Below are positions 15,769 to 25,062 of a DNA stretch of 32,371 nt, piece by piece. Position numbers and translations under genes: made by a program. This DNA comes from Sphingomonas hengshuiensis. Lineage in GTDB: Bacteria; Pseudomonadota; Alphaproteobacteria; Sphingomonadales; Sphingomonadaceae. The notes beneath the pieces are model-generated. The model saw only the letters and a list, made by a program, of their open reading frames with translations. It was not told where the DNA came from and searched no databases. Every line of letters begins with the position of its first letter. Within the stretch, counting starts at the first letter, position 1. The stretch spans positions 1 through 32,371 of the forward strand of contig QFNF01000036.1 in NCBI GenBank assembly GCA_003240755.1, read 5' to 3'.

Positions 15769-17282
15769 ACGGCATCGCGATCGACCGGCCCGTGACCGCC
15801 GATCCGGCGTGGTGGCGGTCGCTGCCGGCACTGGGCGGGGTCTGGGCGGCGCTGCTCGCGATCTTCCACCGCGACGTCGGCGACATGGCCGATATCTGGT
15901 GGCATTCGACCACCTATGGCCATTGCCTGTTCATCCCGCCGATCATCGGCTGGCTGGTGTGGCAGCGGCGGCGCGAGCTGGCACAGGTGCGGCCCGCCGC
16001 ATGGTGGCCGGGACTGGCGATCGTCGCCGCCGGCGGCGCGGTGTGGCTGGTCGGGCAGGCGGCGGCGGTGGCGCTGTTCCGCCATGCCGGGCTGGTGGCG
16101 ATGCTGCAGGGGGCGGTCGTCACGCTGCTGGGCGCGCGGGTGGCGCGCGGGCTGGCGTTTCCGCTGGCCTATATGGCGTTCCTCGTGCCGTTCGGCGACT
16201 TCCTCGAACCGTGGTTGCAGGCGGCGACGGTATCGCTGACCATGCCGATCCTGCACGCGCTGGGCGTGCCGGCGGCGGTCGACGGGGTGCTCATCACCAT
16301 CCCCGACGGCTATTTCGAAGTGGCGGAGGCATGTTCGGGATCGAAGTTCGTCATCGCCATGGTCGCATACGGCGCGCTGGTCGCCAATGTCTGTTACGTC
16401 GCCTGGACCCGCCGCGCGGCGTTCATGGCGCTGGCGCTGGTGGTGCCGGTGCTGGCGAACGGGGTCCGGGCGGCGGGCACGATCTATGCCGCGCACCTGA
16501 CCTCGGTCGCGGCGGCGACGGGGTTCGACCATATCGTCTATGGCTGGGTGTTCTTCGCGCTGACGATGGCGGCGGTGCTGGCGATCGGGTGGCGATGGTT
16601 CGATCGCGATCCCGATGCGCCGTGGTTCGACGTGGCGCGCGTGCGGGCGATGCCGATGCGCGGGGCCGACGCCACGCTGGCGGCGGCGGCGGTGCTGGCG
16701 GTCGCGGTCGGCTTTGCCGGCTGGGGCTGGATCGTCGACCGGCGGGTACAGCCCCTGCCGGCGCGGATCGAACTGCCGGTCGTGCCGGGGTGGCAACGGA
16801 TCGCGGTGGACGGCGAACCATGGGTGCCGAACTATCCGGGCGCTGACCATTTCCTGATCGGGCGCTATGGCGACGCGCAGGGACGCAGCGTCGACATGGT
16901 CGTCGCGGTCTATGGTTCGCAGGGTGAGGGGCATGAATTGGTAGGGTTCGGAACAGGCGCGATCCGCGAGAACGACCGCTGGGTACGGATCGCCGACACC
17001 GCGCCGATCGCGGGCGGCGCCACGCTGCGCATGGCCGCGCCCGGCCCGGTCGAGCGCGAGGTCGCGACCTGGTATCGCATCGGATCGATCACCACCGGCA
17101 GCGCCGACCGGGTCAAGCTGGAAACGCTGAAGGCCAAGCTGCTGGGCGGACCGCAGCGCGGCGTCGCGGTGCTGCTGTCGGCGCGCCGGGACGGGCATGA
17201 CCCGCGCCGGGCGATCGCCGACTTCGTGGCGGCGGCGGGACCGATCGACCGGATCGCTGACCGTGCGGCGGGGATGCGATAG
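15765..17282 (+). CDS. xrtA: Exosortase A fused to a C-terminal EpsI domain
   Basis: A 505-residue integral membrane transpeptidase-like protease that processes PEP-CTERM proteins at the inner membrane. Residues 1 to ~285 hold about eight hydrophobic helices and the exosortase catalytic triad: Cys190 in AEACSGSKF, Arg235 in NGVRAAG and His256 in GFDHIVYGW. After a further membrane helix, residues ~300-505 form a periplasmic EpsI domain (ending VAAAGPIDRIADRAAGMR). This fusion is usual for XrtA. It overlaps the glycosyltransferase by ATGA, and the AsnB-like gene starts 1 base after its stop codon. No protein with a PEP-CTERM tail is encoded in the window, so its substrates are elsewhere. Confidence 0.96.
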   Translation: MNGIAIDRPVTADPAWWRSLPALGGVWAALLAIFHRDVGDMADIWWHSTTYGHCLFIPPIIGWLVWQRRRELAQVRPAAWWPGLAIVAAGGAVWLVGQAAAVALFRHAGLVAMLQGAVVTLLGARVARGLAFPLAYMAFLVPFGDFLEPWLQAATVSLTMPILHALGVPAAVDGVLITIPDGYFEVAEACSGSKFVIAMVAYGALVANVCYVAWTRRAAFMALALVVPVLANGVRAAGTIYAAHLTSVAAATGFDHIVYGWVFFALTMAAVLAIGWRWFDRDPDAPWFDVARVRAMPMRGADATLAAAAVLAVAVGFAGWGWIVDRRVQPLPARIELPVVPGWQRIAVDGEPWVPNYPGADHFLIGRYGDAQGRSVDMVVAVYGSQGEGHELVGFGTGAIRENDRWVRIADTAPIAGGATLRMAAPGPVEREVATWYRIGSITTGSADRVKLETLKAKLLGGPQRGVAVLLSARRDGHDPRRAIADFVAAAGPIDRIADRAAGMR

Positions 17283-17283
17283 C

Positions 17284-19170
17284 ATGTGCGGGATCGCCGG
17301 TCTGTTCCATCCGACCAACCCCAAGCCGATCGATCCGGCCCGGATCGTCGCGATGACCGACGTACAGGCGCATCGCGGCCCCGACGGATCGGGCGTGTGG
17401 ACCGCGCTGGGCGTCGGGCTCGGCCATCGCCGGCTGTCGATCATCGATGTCGGCGGCAGCCCGCAACCGATGGCGCTGCCGGGCGAACAGGTCGTCATCA
17501 CCTTCAACGGCGAAATCTACAACTTCGCCGATCTGCGGGCGGAGCTGCGCGCAAGGGGCGCGGTGTTCCGCACGCAGGGCGATACCGAGGTGCTGCTGCA
17601 TGCCTGGGCGGCATGGGGGCCGGACATGCTGGCGCGGTTGAACGGGATGTTCGCCTTTGCGATCTACGACGCCGGTCGCCAGGCGCTGTTCGTCGCGCGC
17701 GACCGGATGGGGGTGAAGCCGCTCCATTATGTCGAACTGGCCGATGGCGCGGTGGCGTTCGCATCGGAACTGAAGGGGCTGCTGGCGCATCCCATGGTGC
17801 GGCGGTCGCCCGACGTGGCGGCGATCGAGGATTATATGGCGCTGGGCTATGTGCCCGACGACGCCTGTATCGTCGCGGGCGTCAAGAAGCTGCCGGCCGG
17901 GCATTTCCTGCTGATCGAACGCGGGCGGGGCGTGCCGCCCCCGGTGCGCTGGTGGGATATCGATTTCTCGAACCGCGCGCGCGGCAGCACCCGCGATCTC
18001 GCGGCGGAACTGGTCGAACGCATGCGCGAGGGGGTGCGCTCGCGCATGGTCGCCGACGTGCCGCTGGGCGCGTTCCTGTCGGGCGGCGTCGATTCGTCGG
18101 CGGTCGTCGCGCTGATGGCGGAGGCGAGCCGCGCGCCGGTGCAGACCTGTACCATCGGGTTCGAGGAAGCGGGATATGACGAGCGCGGCCCGGCGGGACT
18201 GGTGGCGACCCGCTTTGCGACCGACCATGCGGTGCGGACCGTCCGGTCGGACGATTTCGCACTGATCGACACGCTGGTCGCGGCGTTCGACGAACCCTTT
18301 GCCGACGCGTCGGCGCTGGCGACCTATCAGGTATGCGCGCTGGCGCGCGAACGGGTGACGGTGGCGCTGTCCGGCGATGGCGCGGACGAGGCGCTGGCGG
18401 GGTATCGCCGCTACAAATTCCACGCGGCGGAGGAGCGGGTGCGCTCGCTGCTGCCACAGGCCTTGCGCGAACCGGTGTTCGGCGCGCTGGGCGACGTCTA
18501 TCCGAAGGCGGATTGGGCGCCGCGCCCGTTCCGCGCCAAGACGACGCTGCTGGCGTTGGCGCAGGACGGCGACGAAGCCTATGCGCATGCGGTGGGCGTG
18601 ACGACGCCGGCGGTGCGCGCGGGGCTGTACGGGCAGGCGATGGCGCGGCAGTTGGGCGGGTATCGCGGCGAGGAACGCTATGTCGCCACGATGCGCGGTG
18701 CGCCGGCGCGCGACGGGCTGGACCGGGCGCAATATGCCGATTTCCGGCACTGGTTGCCGGGCGACATCCTGACCAAGGTCGACCGGACCAGCATGGCGGT
18801 GGCGCTGGAAGCCCGCGAACCGCTGCTCGACCACCGGTTGATCGAGTTCTGCGCGACCCTGCCGGCAAAGCTCCGCCTGCGCGGCGGCGAGGGCAAGTGG
18901 CTGATGAAGAAGGCGCTGGAGCCATGGCTGCCGCGCGAAATCCTCTATCGCCCGAAAATGGGGTTCGTGACGCCGGTCGGCGCGTGGTTTCGCGGGGTTC
19001 TGGCGGACGAGGCGGCGGCGCTGGCGCGATCGCCGGTGCTGGCGACGTGGTTCGACCCCCATGCGGTGGAACGCGTGGCCGCCGAACATCGCGCCGGGCG
19101 AGCGGACCATGGACGGACATTGTGGCAGCTCGTGATGCTGGAACGCAGCGCCCGGCGGCTGTTCGGCTAG
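17284..19170 (+). CDS. AsnB-like glutamine amidotransferase, exosortase A system-associated (TIGR03108)
   Basis: A 628-residue asparagine-synthetase-like enzyme. The N-terminal class-II glutaminase begins MCGIAGLF, with Cys2 as nucleophile after Met removal. The typical HRGPDGSG, NGEIYN and GDTEVLL motifs follow. The synthetase domain has the PP-loop LSGGVDSSAV near residue 265 and the SGDGADEALAGYRRYK motif. In polysaccharide loci such enzymes amidate a carboxyl group such as a uronic acid or an amino-acid substituent, rather than make asparagine; here that is inferred from context. The frame is open upstream, but ATG 17284 must be the start because Cys2 must follow it. It is the last gene of the plus arm. 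Confidence 0.93.
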   Translation: MCGIAGLFHPTNPKPIDPARIVAMTDVQAHRGPDGSGVWTALGVGLGHRRLSIIDVGGSPQPMALPGEQVVITFNGEIYNFADLRAELRARGAVFRTQGDTEVLLHAWAAWGPDMLARLNGMFAFAIYDAGRQALFVARDRMGVKPLHYVELADGAVAFASELKGLLAHPMVRRSPDVAAIEDYMALGYVPDDACIVAGVKKLPAGHFLLIERGRGVPPPVRWWDIDFSNRARGSTRDLAAELVERMREGVRSRMVADVPLGAFLSGGVDSSAVVALMAEASRAPVQTCTIGFEEAGYDERGPAGLVATRFATDHAVRTVRSDDFALIDTLVAAFDEPFADASALATYQVCALARERVTVALSGDGADEALAGYRRYKFHAAEERVRSLLPQALREPVFGALGDVYPKADWAPRPFRAKTTLLALAQDGDEAYAHAVGVTTPAVRAGLYGQAMARQLGGYRGEERYVATMRGAPARDGLDRAQYADFRHWLPGDILTKVDRTSMAVALEAREPLLDHRLIEFCATLPAKLRLRGGEGKWLMKKALEPWLPREILYRPKMGFVTPVGAWFRGVLADEAAALARSPVLATWFDPHAVERVAAEHRAGRADHGRTLWQLVMLERSARRLFG

Positions 19171-19185
19171 CGCGGGATGACAGGC

Positions 19186-19204
19186 CGCCCCGGCCGCCGG
19201 GGCG
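19186..19204. terminator. GC-rich hairpin between convergent genes
   Basis: CGCCCCGG and CCGGGGCG form an 8-bp perfect stem with a 3-base loop. It lies in the 41-base gap between the convergent ends of the AsnB-like and alpha-glucuronidase genes. It lacks a T-run on either side, so it may be a weak or Rho-assisted bidirectional terminator. Confidence 0.4.
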
Positions 19205-19211
19205 ACCGACG

Positions 19212-21302
19212 CTATTGCGGATTGCCCGGCGCAAACGGGAAACGTTGCGCCTTGTACCATGCCAGATCATGTTCCGGCGGCGGGGAACCGGCGGGCAGCG
19301 GCAGGCGGTTGATCGACATCCAGTAGGCCAGGCTGGCGTCCCGCCACCAGCGGGCCTCCCGCGCCTGGATCGCGAGGAAGCTGTCGGTCTTGGTCCAGCG
19401 TTCCTCGTCGATGCGCGGCTTCAGGCTGGCCCAGTCGCGCCGCATGGCGTCCACCGTCGCGACACCCCGGTCGTAGCGCCGCACCAGTTCGACCCACAGC
19501 GTCGATCCCCCGGGCAGGCGATAGTCCCATGGCAGGTGGTGGAACCACAACAGTTGCTCGAGCGGCGTCGTCTTCGGATCGGCCAGCTTCCGTGCGACGC
19601 CCGGCGCATATTGCGCGACCGCGTTGCTGCCGGTGCGGGTCCGATCGAACCCGATGCCGTTGCGGTCCGCTCGGTGGTAATAGACCGGGTTCCATTCGGG
19701 CCGCTGGAGGTCGTCCACCCACGGGCCGGGGCCGTAATGGTGGCCGGTGGCCATCAGATGGGCCAGCCCCAGCGGACCGGTATAATCGACCACCGCCTCG
19801 CGGGAGCGCAGCATCATCCGCGTCACCGTCTCGACGATCACGGGATCGTTGCCGAACGTCTGTGCCGCCCATTCGCGGGCGATCGCTTCGGACGACAGCG
19901 TGGGGTCCCATGCCAGCCGGCCGAACGCATACCAGTTCGCCTGGTTGAACGTGCCGCCCGACCAGTCGCGGTCGCGTCCGATATTGGCGACCCCGGCCAT
20001 GCCGCTCAGCGCATGCCCCTGTGCCCTGCCATCGACGACCGCGGCGACCGTTTCGCCGGCGCGGACGCCCGTTCGCGCATCCAGCACCTCCTCGAACAGC
20101 GGCCCCAGATAGGCGAGGTGGGTGGCGAACCCCAGATATTCCTTGGTGATCTGGAACTCCATCATCAGCGGAGTCCGCGGCATCGCGCCGAACAACGGGT
20201 GAAAGGGTTCGCGCGGCTGGAAATCGATCGCGCCGTTCTTGACCTGAACCAGGACGTTGTCGGCGAATTTGCCGTCGAGCGGCCTGAATTCGGTATAGGC
20301 CTGTTTCGCCCGGTCCTCGGGATCGGTGTCGGCATAGACGAACGCCCGCCACATCACGATGCCGCCATGCGGCGCGACGGCGGCGGCGAGCATGTTGGCG
20401 CCATCGGCATGGCTGGCGCCATAGTCGCGCGGTCCGGGCTGCCCCTCGCTGTTCGCCTTGACCAGGAAACCGCCAAAATCGGGGATGGCGCGATAGATCT
20501 CGTCGGCCTTCGCCTTCCACCATGCCGCGACGGCCGGATCGCGCGGATCGGCGGTCTTCAGGCCGCCCAGCTCGACCGGGGCGGAAAAGCGCGCGGACAG
20601 ATAGACCTTGATGCCATAGGGCCGGAACACGTCCGCCAGCGCCGCGGTCTTGGCGATATAGGGCGCGGTCAGGCTGATCGCCTTGGCGTTGACGTTGTTG
20701 ACGACGGTGCCGTTGATGCCGATCGCGGCATTGGCGCGCGCATAATCGACATAGCGCGGGTCCCGCACGTCGGGCAGCGTCCACCAGTCCCACAGCGACT
20801 GGCCGGCATAGCCCCGCTCGACCACGCCATCCAGATTGTCCCAGTGATTGAGCATCCGCAACCCAAACCGCGCCCCCCCCCGCACCCCAATCCGCGCCAT
20901 GTCGCTGCCGGTGCGGGCGTGGCGCAACAACGCATATGCGCCGTGCAGAATGCCGATATCGCTGCCGGCGGTAACGAGGATCACGGACCTGCCACCGACC
21001 TGCGTCGTTCGGATGTCATAGCCTTCGGTTCCCAGCCCGGCGACATCGATCCGCAGCGCGGCGATCGAGGGATCGTTCGCACGCGCCAGCACAACAGGCC
21101 CGGCATTTGCCCCCAGGCCGGTGCGCAACTCGTCGGCAGCTATCCGCAGCGTCGCGCTGTCGCCGTGCACCTCCACCTGCGCGGTGCCGGTCTGGGCCGC
21201 GATGTTCCGCAACCAGAGGCGGTATCCGTCATCGGCCTGCGCCGGCACCGTCATCAGGCAGCTTGCCAGCGCAAGCGCCGTTCGACCGAAAAAGTGCGTC
21301 AC
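19212..21302 (-). CDS. aguA: Alpha-glucuronidase, GH67, exported
   Basis: A ~696-residue GH67 enzyme that removes (4-O-methyl)glucuronic acid from the non-reducing end of xylo-oligosaccharides. Expected catalytic residues are visible: Glu286 in KANSEGQPGP (general acid), Asp360 in GAIDFQPREP and Glu388 in ITKEYLG. I assign these by alignment from memory to Cellvibrio GlcA67A E292/D365/E393. The N-terminus MTHFFGRTALALASCLMTVPAQA is a Sec signal, so it acts in the periplasm. The start is chosen as GTG at 21302-21300, with GGGAGA 7 bases upstream. An ATG at 21332 would lengthen the leader by 10 residues and has no clear ribosome site. It is divergent from the GH3 gene across an operator-bearing region. 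Confidence 0.94.
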   Translation of the reverse strand: MTHFFGRTALALASCLMTVPAQADDGYRLWLRNIAAQTGTAQVEVHGDSATLRIAADELRTGLGANAGPVVLARANDPSIAALRIDVAGLGTEGYDIRTTQVGGRSVILVTAGSDIGILHGAYALLRHARTGSDMARIGVRGGARFGLRMLNHWDNLDGVVERGYAGQSLWDWWTLPDVRDPRYVDYARANAAIGINGTVVNNVNAKAISLTAPYIAKTAALADVFRPYGIKVYLSARFSAPVELGGLKTADPRDPAVAAWWKAKADEIYRAIPDFGGFLVKANSEGQPGPRDYGASHADGANMLAAAVAPHGGIVMWRAFVYADTDPEDRAKQAYTEFRPLDGKFADNVLVQVKNGAIDFQPREPFHPLFGAMPRTPLMMEFQITKEYLGFATHLAYLGPLFEEVLDARTGVRAGETVAAVVDGRAQGHALSGMAGVANIGRDRDWSGGTFNQANWYAFGRLAWDPTLSSEAIAREWAAQTFGNDPVIVETVTRMMLRSREAVVDYTGPLGLAHLMATGHHYGPGPWVDDLQRPEWNPVYYHRADRNGIGFDRTRTGSNAVAQYAPGVARKLADPKTTPLEQLLWFHHLPWDYRLPGGSTLWVELVRRYDRGVATVDAMRRDWASLKPRIDEERWTKTDSFLAIQAREARWWRDASLAYWMSINRLPLPAGSPPPEHDLAWYKAQRFPFAPGNPQ

Positions 21303-21379
21303 CTGCGTCTCTCCCAATGTCGCCGGTTTCATTGCTGTCAGTTCGCGGAGACGATTGACAACCCGACCGGCATCACCGC

Positions 21380-21409
21380 ATGGTAGCGTTATCATGAAGC
21401 GGGCATCAA
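21380..21409 (-). promoter_or_regulatory. Possible promoter of the alpha-glucuronidase gene
   Basis: On the minus strand, TTGATG (21409-21404) and TACCAT (21385-21380) sit 18 bases apart, a weak sigma-70-like pair. The -10 hexamer overlaps the palindromic operator, as expected for repression. On the other strand TTGACA at 21355-21360 could be a -35 for the GH3 gene, but no good -10 follows it. Confidence 0.3.
21381..21394. promoter_or_regulatory. LacI-family-type operator, GH67/GH3 divergent region
   Basis: TGGTAGCGTTATCA is a 14-base imperfect palindrome of the form TGnTAnCGnTAnCA, centred on CG as in LacI-family sites. It lies between the divergent alpha-glucuronidase and GH3 genes. A site identical in 13 of 14 bases lies at the TonB receptor promoter (30029-30042). 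The form resembles operators of the xylose repressor of Caulobacter as I recall them. No LacI-family gene is present in the window. Confidence 0.7.
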
Positions 21410-21445
21410 CGAAAATGTTGAGCCCGGTCGGTTTTGGGAGAGCGA

Positions 21446-23839
21446 ATGACCGATCCGAGGCAAGGCCGCGCGTATGCTTCGCGCCGCGACATCTTCCGTT
21501 GGGGTGCCTCGGCATCGATCCTCGCCTTCCTTCCCGTCGCCGCCCGCGCGGCGCCAGCGGTCTATCGCGATCCGCGAGCACCCGTCGATCTCCGTGTCCG
21601 GGACCTGCTCGGCCGCATGACCCTGGAGGAGAAGGTCGCGCAACTCATCACCCTGTCGCGTACCAAGCGCGACGTGATGTCGGGCGACAATGCGTTCGCC
21701 CCTGCCAAAGCGACCGCCGCCTATCCTGACGGCATCGGTCAGGTGGCGCGTCCGTCCGATCGGGGCGGGGCGGCGACCGCGAACAACAATCCGACCGAAC
21801 ATACCGGGCGCTGGCGTGCACCGGCCGACACGATCGCGTTCGTCAACGCAGCGCAGAAGTGGGCGGCGACGACGCGGCTGGGCATCCCCGTGCTGTTCCA
21901 CGAGGAATGCCTGCACGGCTATATGGCCCCGACCGCCACTAGCTTTCCACAGGCGATCGCGCTGGCCGGCACGTTCGACCGCGCGTTGATGGAGCGGGTC
22001 AGCGCCGTGATCGGTCGCGAGGTCCGTGCGCACGGCACCGTGCTGGCGCTGTCCCCGGTCGTCGACATCGCGCGCGACCCGCGCTGGGGCCGGATCGAGG
22101 AAACGTTCGGCGAGGACCCGTATCTGTGCGGAGAGATGGGCGTCGCCGCCGTCCTCGGCCTGCAGGGACGCGGCAAGACGCTGGCACCGGGCAAGGTGTT
22201 CGCCACGCTGAAGCACATGACGGGCCACGGGCAGCCCGAAAGCGGCGAGAATGTCGCGCCGGCGCCGCTGGCCGAACGCGAATTGCGCGAACGCTTCTTT
22301 CCGCCGTTCCGGAAAGTGGTGGCCAGTACCGGCATCGGCGCGGTCATGCCGTCCTACAACGAGATCGACGGCGTTCCCAGCCACGCCAACCGGTGGCTGC
22401 TGGACGACGTGTTGCGCGGGGAATGGGGTTTCGACGGCGCGATCGTCAGCGACTATGCGGCAATCGGCGAGCTTGCGTCGCTCCACCATGTCGCGCCCGA
22501 TCTGGCGGCGGCGGCAAGGCTCGCACTGGCTGCCGGGGTCGACAGCGACCTGCCCGATGGCGAGGCGTATCGCACGCTGGCGGATCAGGTGCGGGCGGGG
22601 AAAGTGCCCATGGCGCTGATCGACCAGGCCTGTCGCAGGATGTTGACGCTGAAGTTCCGCGCGGGCCTGTTCGAGGCGGAGCCGGTCGACCCGCGCGCGG
22701 CGGCGCGCCTGACCGCCAACCGCGAGGCGCTGGCGCTGGCGAGGGAGGCGGCGGTAAAGGCGATCACCCTGCTGACCAACGACGGTACGCTGCCGTTGAC
22801 GGCGGGCGCCCATAGACGCGTCGCGGTGATCGGCCCCAACGCGGCGGTGGCGCGTCTGGGTGGCTATTCGTCGATCCCGACCGATCCGGTGTCGCTGCTC
22901 GACGGTGTCCGCGCGCGACTGGCGGGCAAGGCGGACGTGGTGCATGCGCAGGGCGTCTTCATCACCCGGAGCGAGGATCGCTCCGCCAACGAGATACTCT
23001 TGGCCGATCCGGCGCAGAACCACCGGCTGATCGCCGAGGCGGTCGAGGTGGCCAAAAGCGCGGATATCGTGCTGCTGGCGATCGGCGATACCGAACAGAC
23101 CAGTCGGGAAGGCTATGCCACGAACCATCTGGGCGACCGGACCGACCTCGACCTGGTCGGCGAACAGAATGCGTTGTTCGCGGCGATGAAGGCGACCGGC
23201 AAGCCCGTGGTGGTGGTGGCGATCAACGGGCGTCCCCCGTCATGGCCGGCCGTCGCGGAGCAGGCGAACGCGATGCTCGAATGCTGGTATATGGGGCAGG
23301 AGGGCGGTCACGCGATGGCCGCCGTGCTGTTCGGCGACGCCAGTCCCGGCGGCAAGCTGCCCGTCACCGTCGCGCGGCATGTCGGCCAGCTTCCGGTATT
23401 CTACGATGCCAAGCCCTCCGCCCGGCGCGGCTATCTGTTCGATACCACCGATCCGCTGTTCGTGTTCGGCCATGGCCTTAGCTACACCCGCTTCGAACTC
23501 GGCAGGCCGCGGCTGTCGGCGCCGCGCATCGGCACGGGCGGCAGCGTAACCGTCGAGGTCGATGTCGCGAATGTCGGCGACCGTACGGGCGACGAGGTCG
23601 TGCAACTCTACATCCGCGATCAGGTCGCCTCCGTCACCCAGCCGATAAAGGCGCTGAAGGGGTTCGAACGCGTCACCCTGACACCCGGCGAGCGCACGAC
23701 CGTGAAGCTGGTGCTGGGTCCCGACGCGTTCTCGATCTGGAACGGCCAGATGCAGGAGGTCGTGGAGCCGGGCCTGTTCGACATCATGACCGGGCCAGAC
23801 AGCCGCAATCTCCAGAACGTCACGCTCGAAATCGTTTGA
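21446..23839 (+). CDS. GH3 glycosidase, probably exo-beta-xylosidase, Tat-exported
   Basis: A 797-residue family-3 glycoside hydrolase. The N-terminus carries a Tat signal ([11 protein letters not shown], then a hydrophobic stretch to AARAAPA), so it should be folded and cofactor-checked before reaching the periplasm. The TIM-barrel domain has [17 protein letters not shown] and the nucleophile Asp336 in [10 protein letters not shown]. The (alpha/beta)6 domain and a C-terminal fibronectin-III-like domain ([21 protein letters not shown]) complete a three-domain GH3. The start is ATG 21446, with GGGAG 5 bases upstream; a TTG at 21434 is less likely. Xylosidase is preferred over glucosidase from the [12 protein letters not shown] segment and the GH67/ManD context, but specificity cannot be proven by reading. 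It is followed closely by manD. Confidence 0.9.
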   Translation: MTDPRQGRAYASRRDIFRWGASASILAFLPVAARAAPAVYRDPRAPVDLRVRDLLGRMTLEEKVAQLITLSRTKRDVMSGDNAFAPAKATAAYPDGIGQVARPSDRGGAATANNNPTEHTGRWRAPADTIAFVNAAQKWAATTRLGIPVLFHEECLHGYMAPTATSFPQAIALAGTFDRALMERVSAVIGREVRAHGTVLALSPVVDIARDPRWGRIEETFGEDPYLCGEMGVAAVLGLQGRGKTLAPGKVFATLKHMTGHGQPESGENVAPAPLAERELRERFFPPFRKVVASTGIGAVMPSYNEIDGVPSHANRWLLDDVLRGEWGFDGAIVSDYAAIGELASLHHVAPDLAAAARLALAAGVDSDLPDGEAYRTLADQVRAGKVPMALIDQACRRMLTLKFRAGLFEAEPVDPRAAARLTANREALALAREAAVKAITLLTNDGTLPLTAGAHRRVAVIGPNAAVARLGGYSSIPTDPVSLLDGVRARLAGKADVVHAQGVFITRSEDRSANEILLADPAQNHRLIAEAVEVAKSADIVLLAIGDTEQTSREGYATNHLGDRTDLDLVGEQNALFAAMKATGKPVVVVAINGRPPSWPAVAEQANAMLECWYMGQEGGHAMAAVLFGDASPGGKLPVTVARHVGQLPVFYDAKPSARRGYLFDTTDPLFVFGHGLSYTRFELGRPRLSAPRIGTGGSVTVEVDVANVGDRTGDEVVQLYIRDQVASVTQPIKALKGFERVTLTPGERTTVKLVLGPDAFSIWNGQMQEVVEPGLFDIMTGPDSRNLQNVTLEIV

Positions 23840-23846
23840 GGTACCC

Positions 23847-25058
23847 ATGCCGAAGATCGTCAATGCCCGCGTCATCATCACCTGTCCGGGCCGGAATTTC
23901 GTCACGCTGAAGATCGAGTGCGACGACGGCACGACCGGCGTGGGCGATGCCACGCTGAACGGGCGCGAACTGTCGGTCGCCAGCTATCTGGCCGACCATG
24001 TCGTGCCATGCCTGATCGGCCGCGACGCGCATCGGATCGAGGATGTCTGGCAGTATCTGTACAAGGGCGCGTATTGGCGGCGCGGACCGGTGACGATGAC
24101 GGCGATCGCCGCGGTCGATACCGCCTTGTGGGACATCAAGGGCAAGCTGGCGGGCCTGCCGGTCTATCAGTTGCTGGGCGGGGCCAGCCGCGAGGGCGTC
24201 ATGGTCTATGGCCATGCCAACGGCACCACGATCGAGGACACCATTTCGGTCGCGCTGGAGTATCAGCGACAGGGTTACAAGGCGATCCGGCTGCAATGTG
24301 GCGTGCCGGGCATGGCATCGACCTATGGCGTGTCGAAGGATCGCTATTTCTACGAGCCGGCCGATGCCGACCTGCCGACCGAGAATGTGTGGAGTACCGC
24401 CCGATATCTGCGCGTCGTGCCCGAGCTGTTCAAGGCGGCGCGCGAGGCGCTCGGCTGGGACGTGCATCTGTTGCACGACATCCATCACCGCCTGACCCCG
24501 ATCGAGGCGGGGCGGCTGGGCAGGGACCTCGAGCCCTATCGCCCCTTCTGGCTGGAGGACGCGACGCCTGCCGAGAACCAGGAGGCGTTCAGGCTGATCC
24601 GCCAGCACACGACCGCGCCGCTGGCGGTGGGCGAAATCTTCAATTCGATCCACGATTGTCGCGAACTGATCCAGAACCAGTTGATCGACTATATCCGCGC
24701 CACCGTGGTGCATGCCGGCGGCATCACGCATCTGCGCCGTATCGCGGCCCTTGCCGATCTGTATCAGGTGCGGACCGGTTGCCACGGTGCCACGGACCTG
24801 TCGCCGGTGTGCATGGCGGCGGCACTGCATTTCGACCTGTCCGTGCCGAATTTCGGCATCCAGGAATATATGCGCCACACGGCCGAAACCGATGCGGTCT
24901 TTCCGCATGCCTACACCTTCGACGCCGGAATGATGCATCCGGGCGACGCCCCGGGGCTGGGCGTCGATATCGATGAGGAACTGGCCAAGGGATATGAATA
25001 TAACCGCGCCTTCCTGCCGGTGAACCGGCTGGAAGACGGCACGATGTACAATTGGTGA
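23847..25058 (+). CDS. manD: D-mannonate dehydratase, ManD type (enolase superfamily)
   Basis: A 403-residue enolase-superfamily dehydratase converting D-mannonate to 2-keto-3-deoxygluconate, a step of glucuronate catabolism. Metal ligands are Asp211 (LLHDIHH), Glu237 (WLEDATP) and Glu263 (AVGEIFN). Candidate catalytic residues are Arg148, Tyr160 and His213. This set is shifted by one from the residues I recall for the characterised Novosphingobium aromaticivorans ManD (R147, Y159, D210, H212, E236, E262). The start ATG 23847 has GAGG 5 bases upstream, overlapping the GH3 stop, so the two are co-transcribed. The MFS transporter gene begins 4 bases after its stop. Some close relatives are low-activity dehydratases of other sugar acids, but the residue pattern and context favour mannonate. 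Confidence 0.93.
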   Translation: MPKIVNARVIITCPGRNFVTLKIECDDGTTGVGDATLNGRELSVASYLADHVVPCLIGRDAHRIEDVWQYLYKGAYWRRGPVTMTAIAAVDTALWDIKGKLAGLPVYQLLGGASREGVMVYGHANGTTIEDTISVALEYQRQGYKAIRLQCGVPGMASTYGVSKDRYFYEPADADLPTENVWSTARYLRVVPELFKAAREALGWDVHLLHDIHHRLTPIEAGRLGRDLEPYRPFWLEDATPAENQEAFRLIRQHTTAPLAVGEIFNSIHDCRELIQNQLIDYIRATVVHAGGITHLRRIAALADLYQVRTGCHGATDLSPVCMAAALHFDLSVPNFGIQEYMRHTAETDAVFPHAYTFDAGMMHPGDAPGLGVDIDEELAKGYEYNRAFLPVNRLEDGTMYNW

Positions 25059-25062
25059 TTGC

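Noticed and set aside
7426..17282. PEP-CTERM sorting tails on the secreted proteins of the locus
   Set aside because: The export lipoprotein and the outer-membrane protein end without a Pro-Glu-Pro motif, hydrophobic helix and basic tail. None is a plausible exosortase substrate.
18333..21386. A 1017-codon open frame on the plus strand
   Set aside because: It runs across the AsnB-like gene in another frame and antisense to the alpha-glucuronidase, whose catalytic motifs are intact. No motif or ribosome site supports it.
21392..23128. A 578-codon minus-strand frame opposite the GH3 gene
   Set aside because: The translation is basic and repetitive, typical of antisense of a GC-rich gene. The GH3 frame has clear domain motifs.
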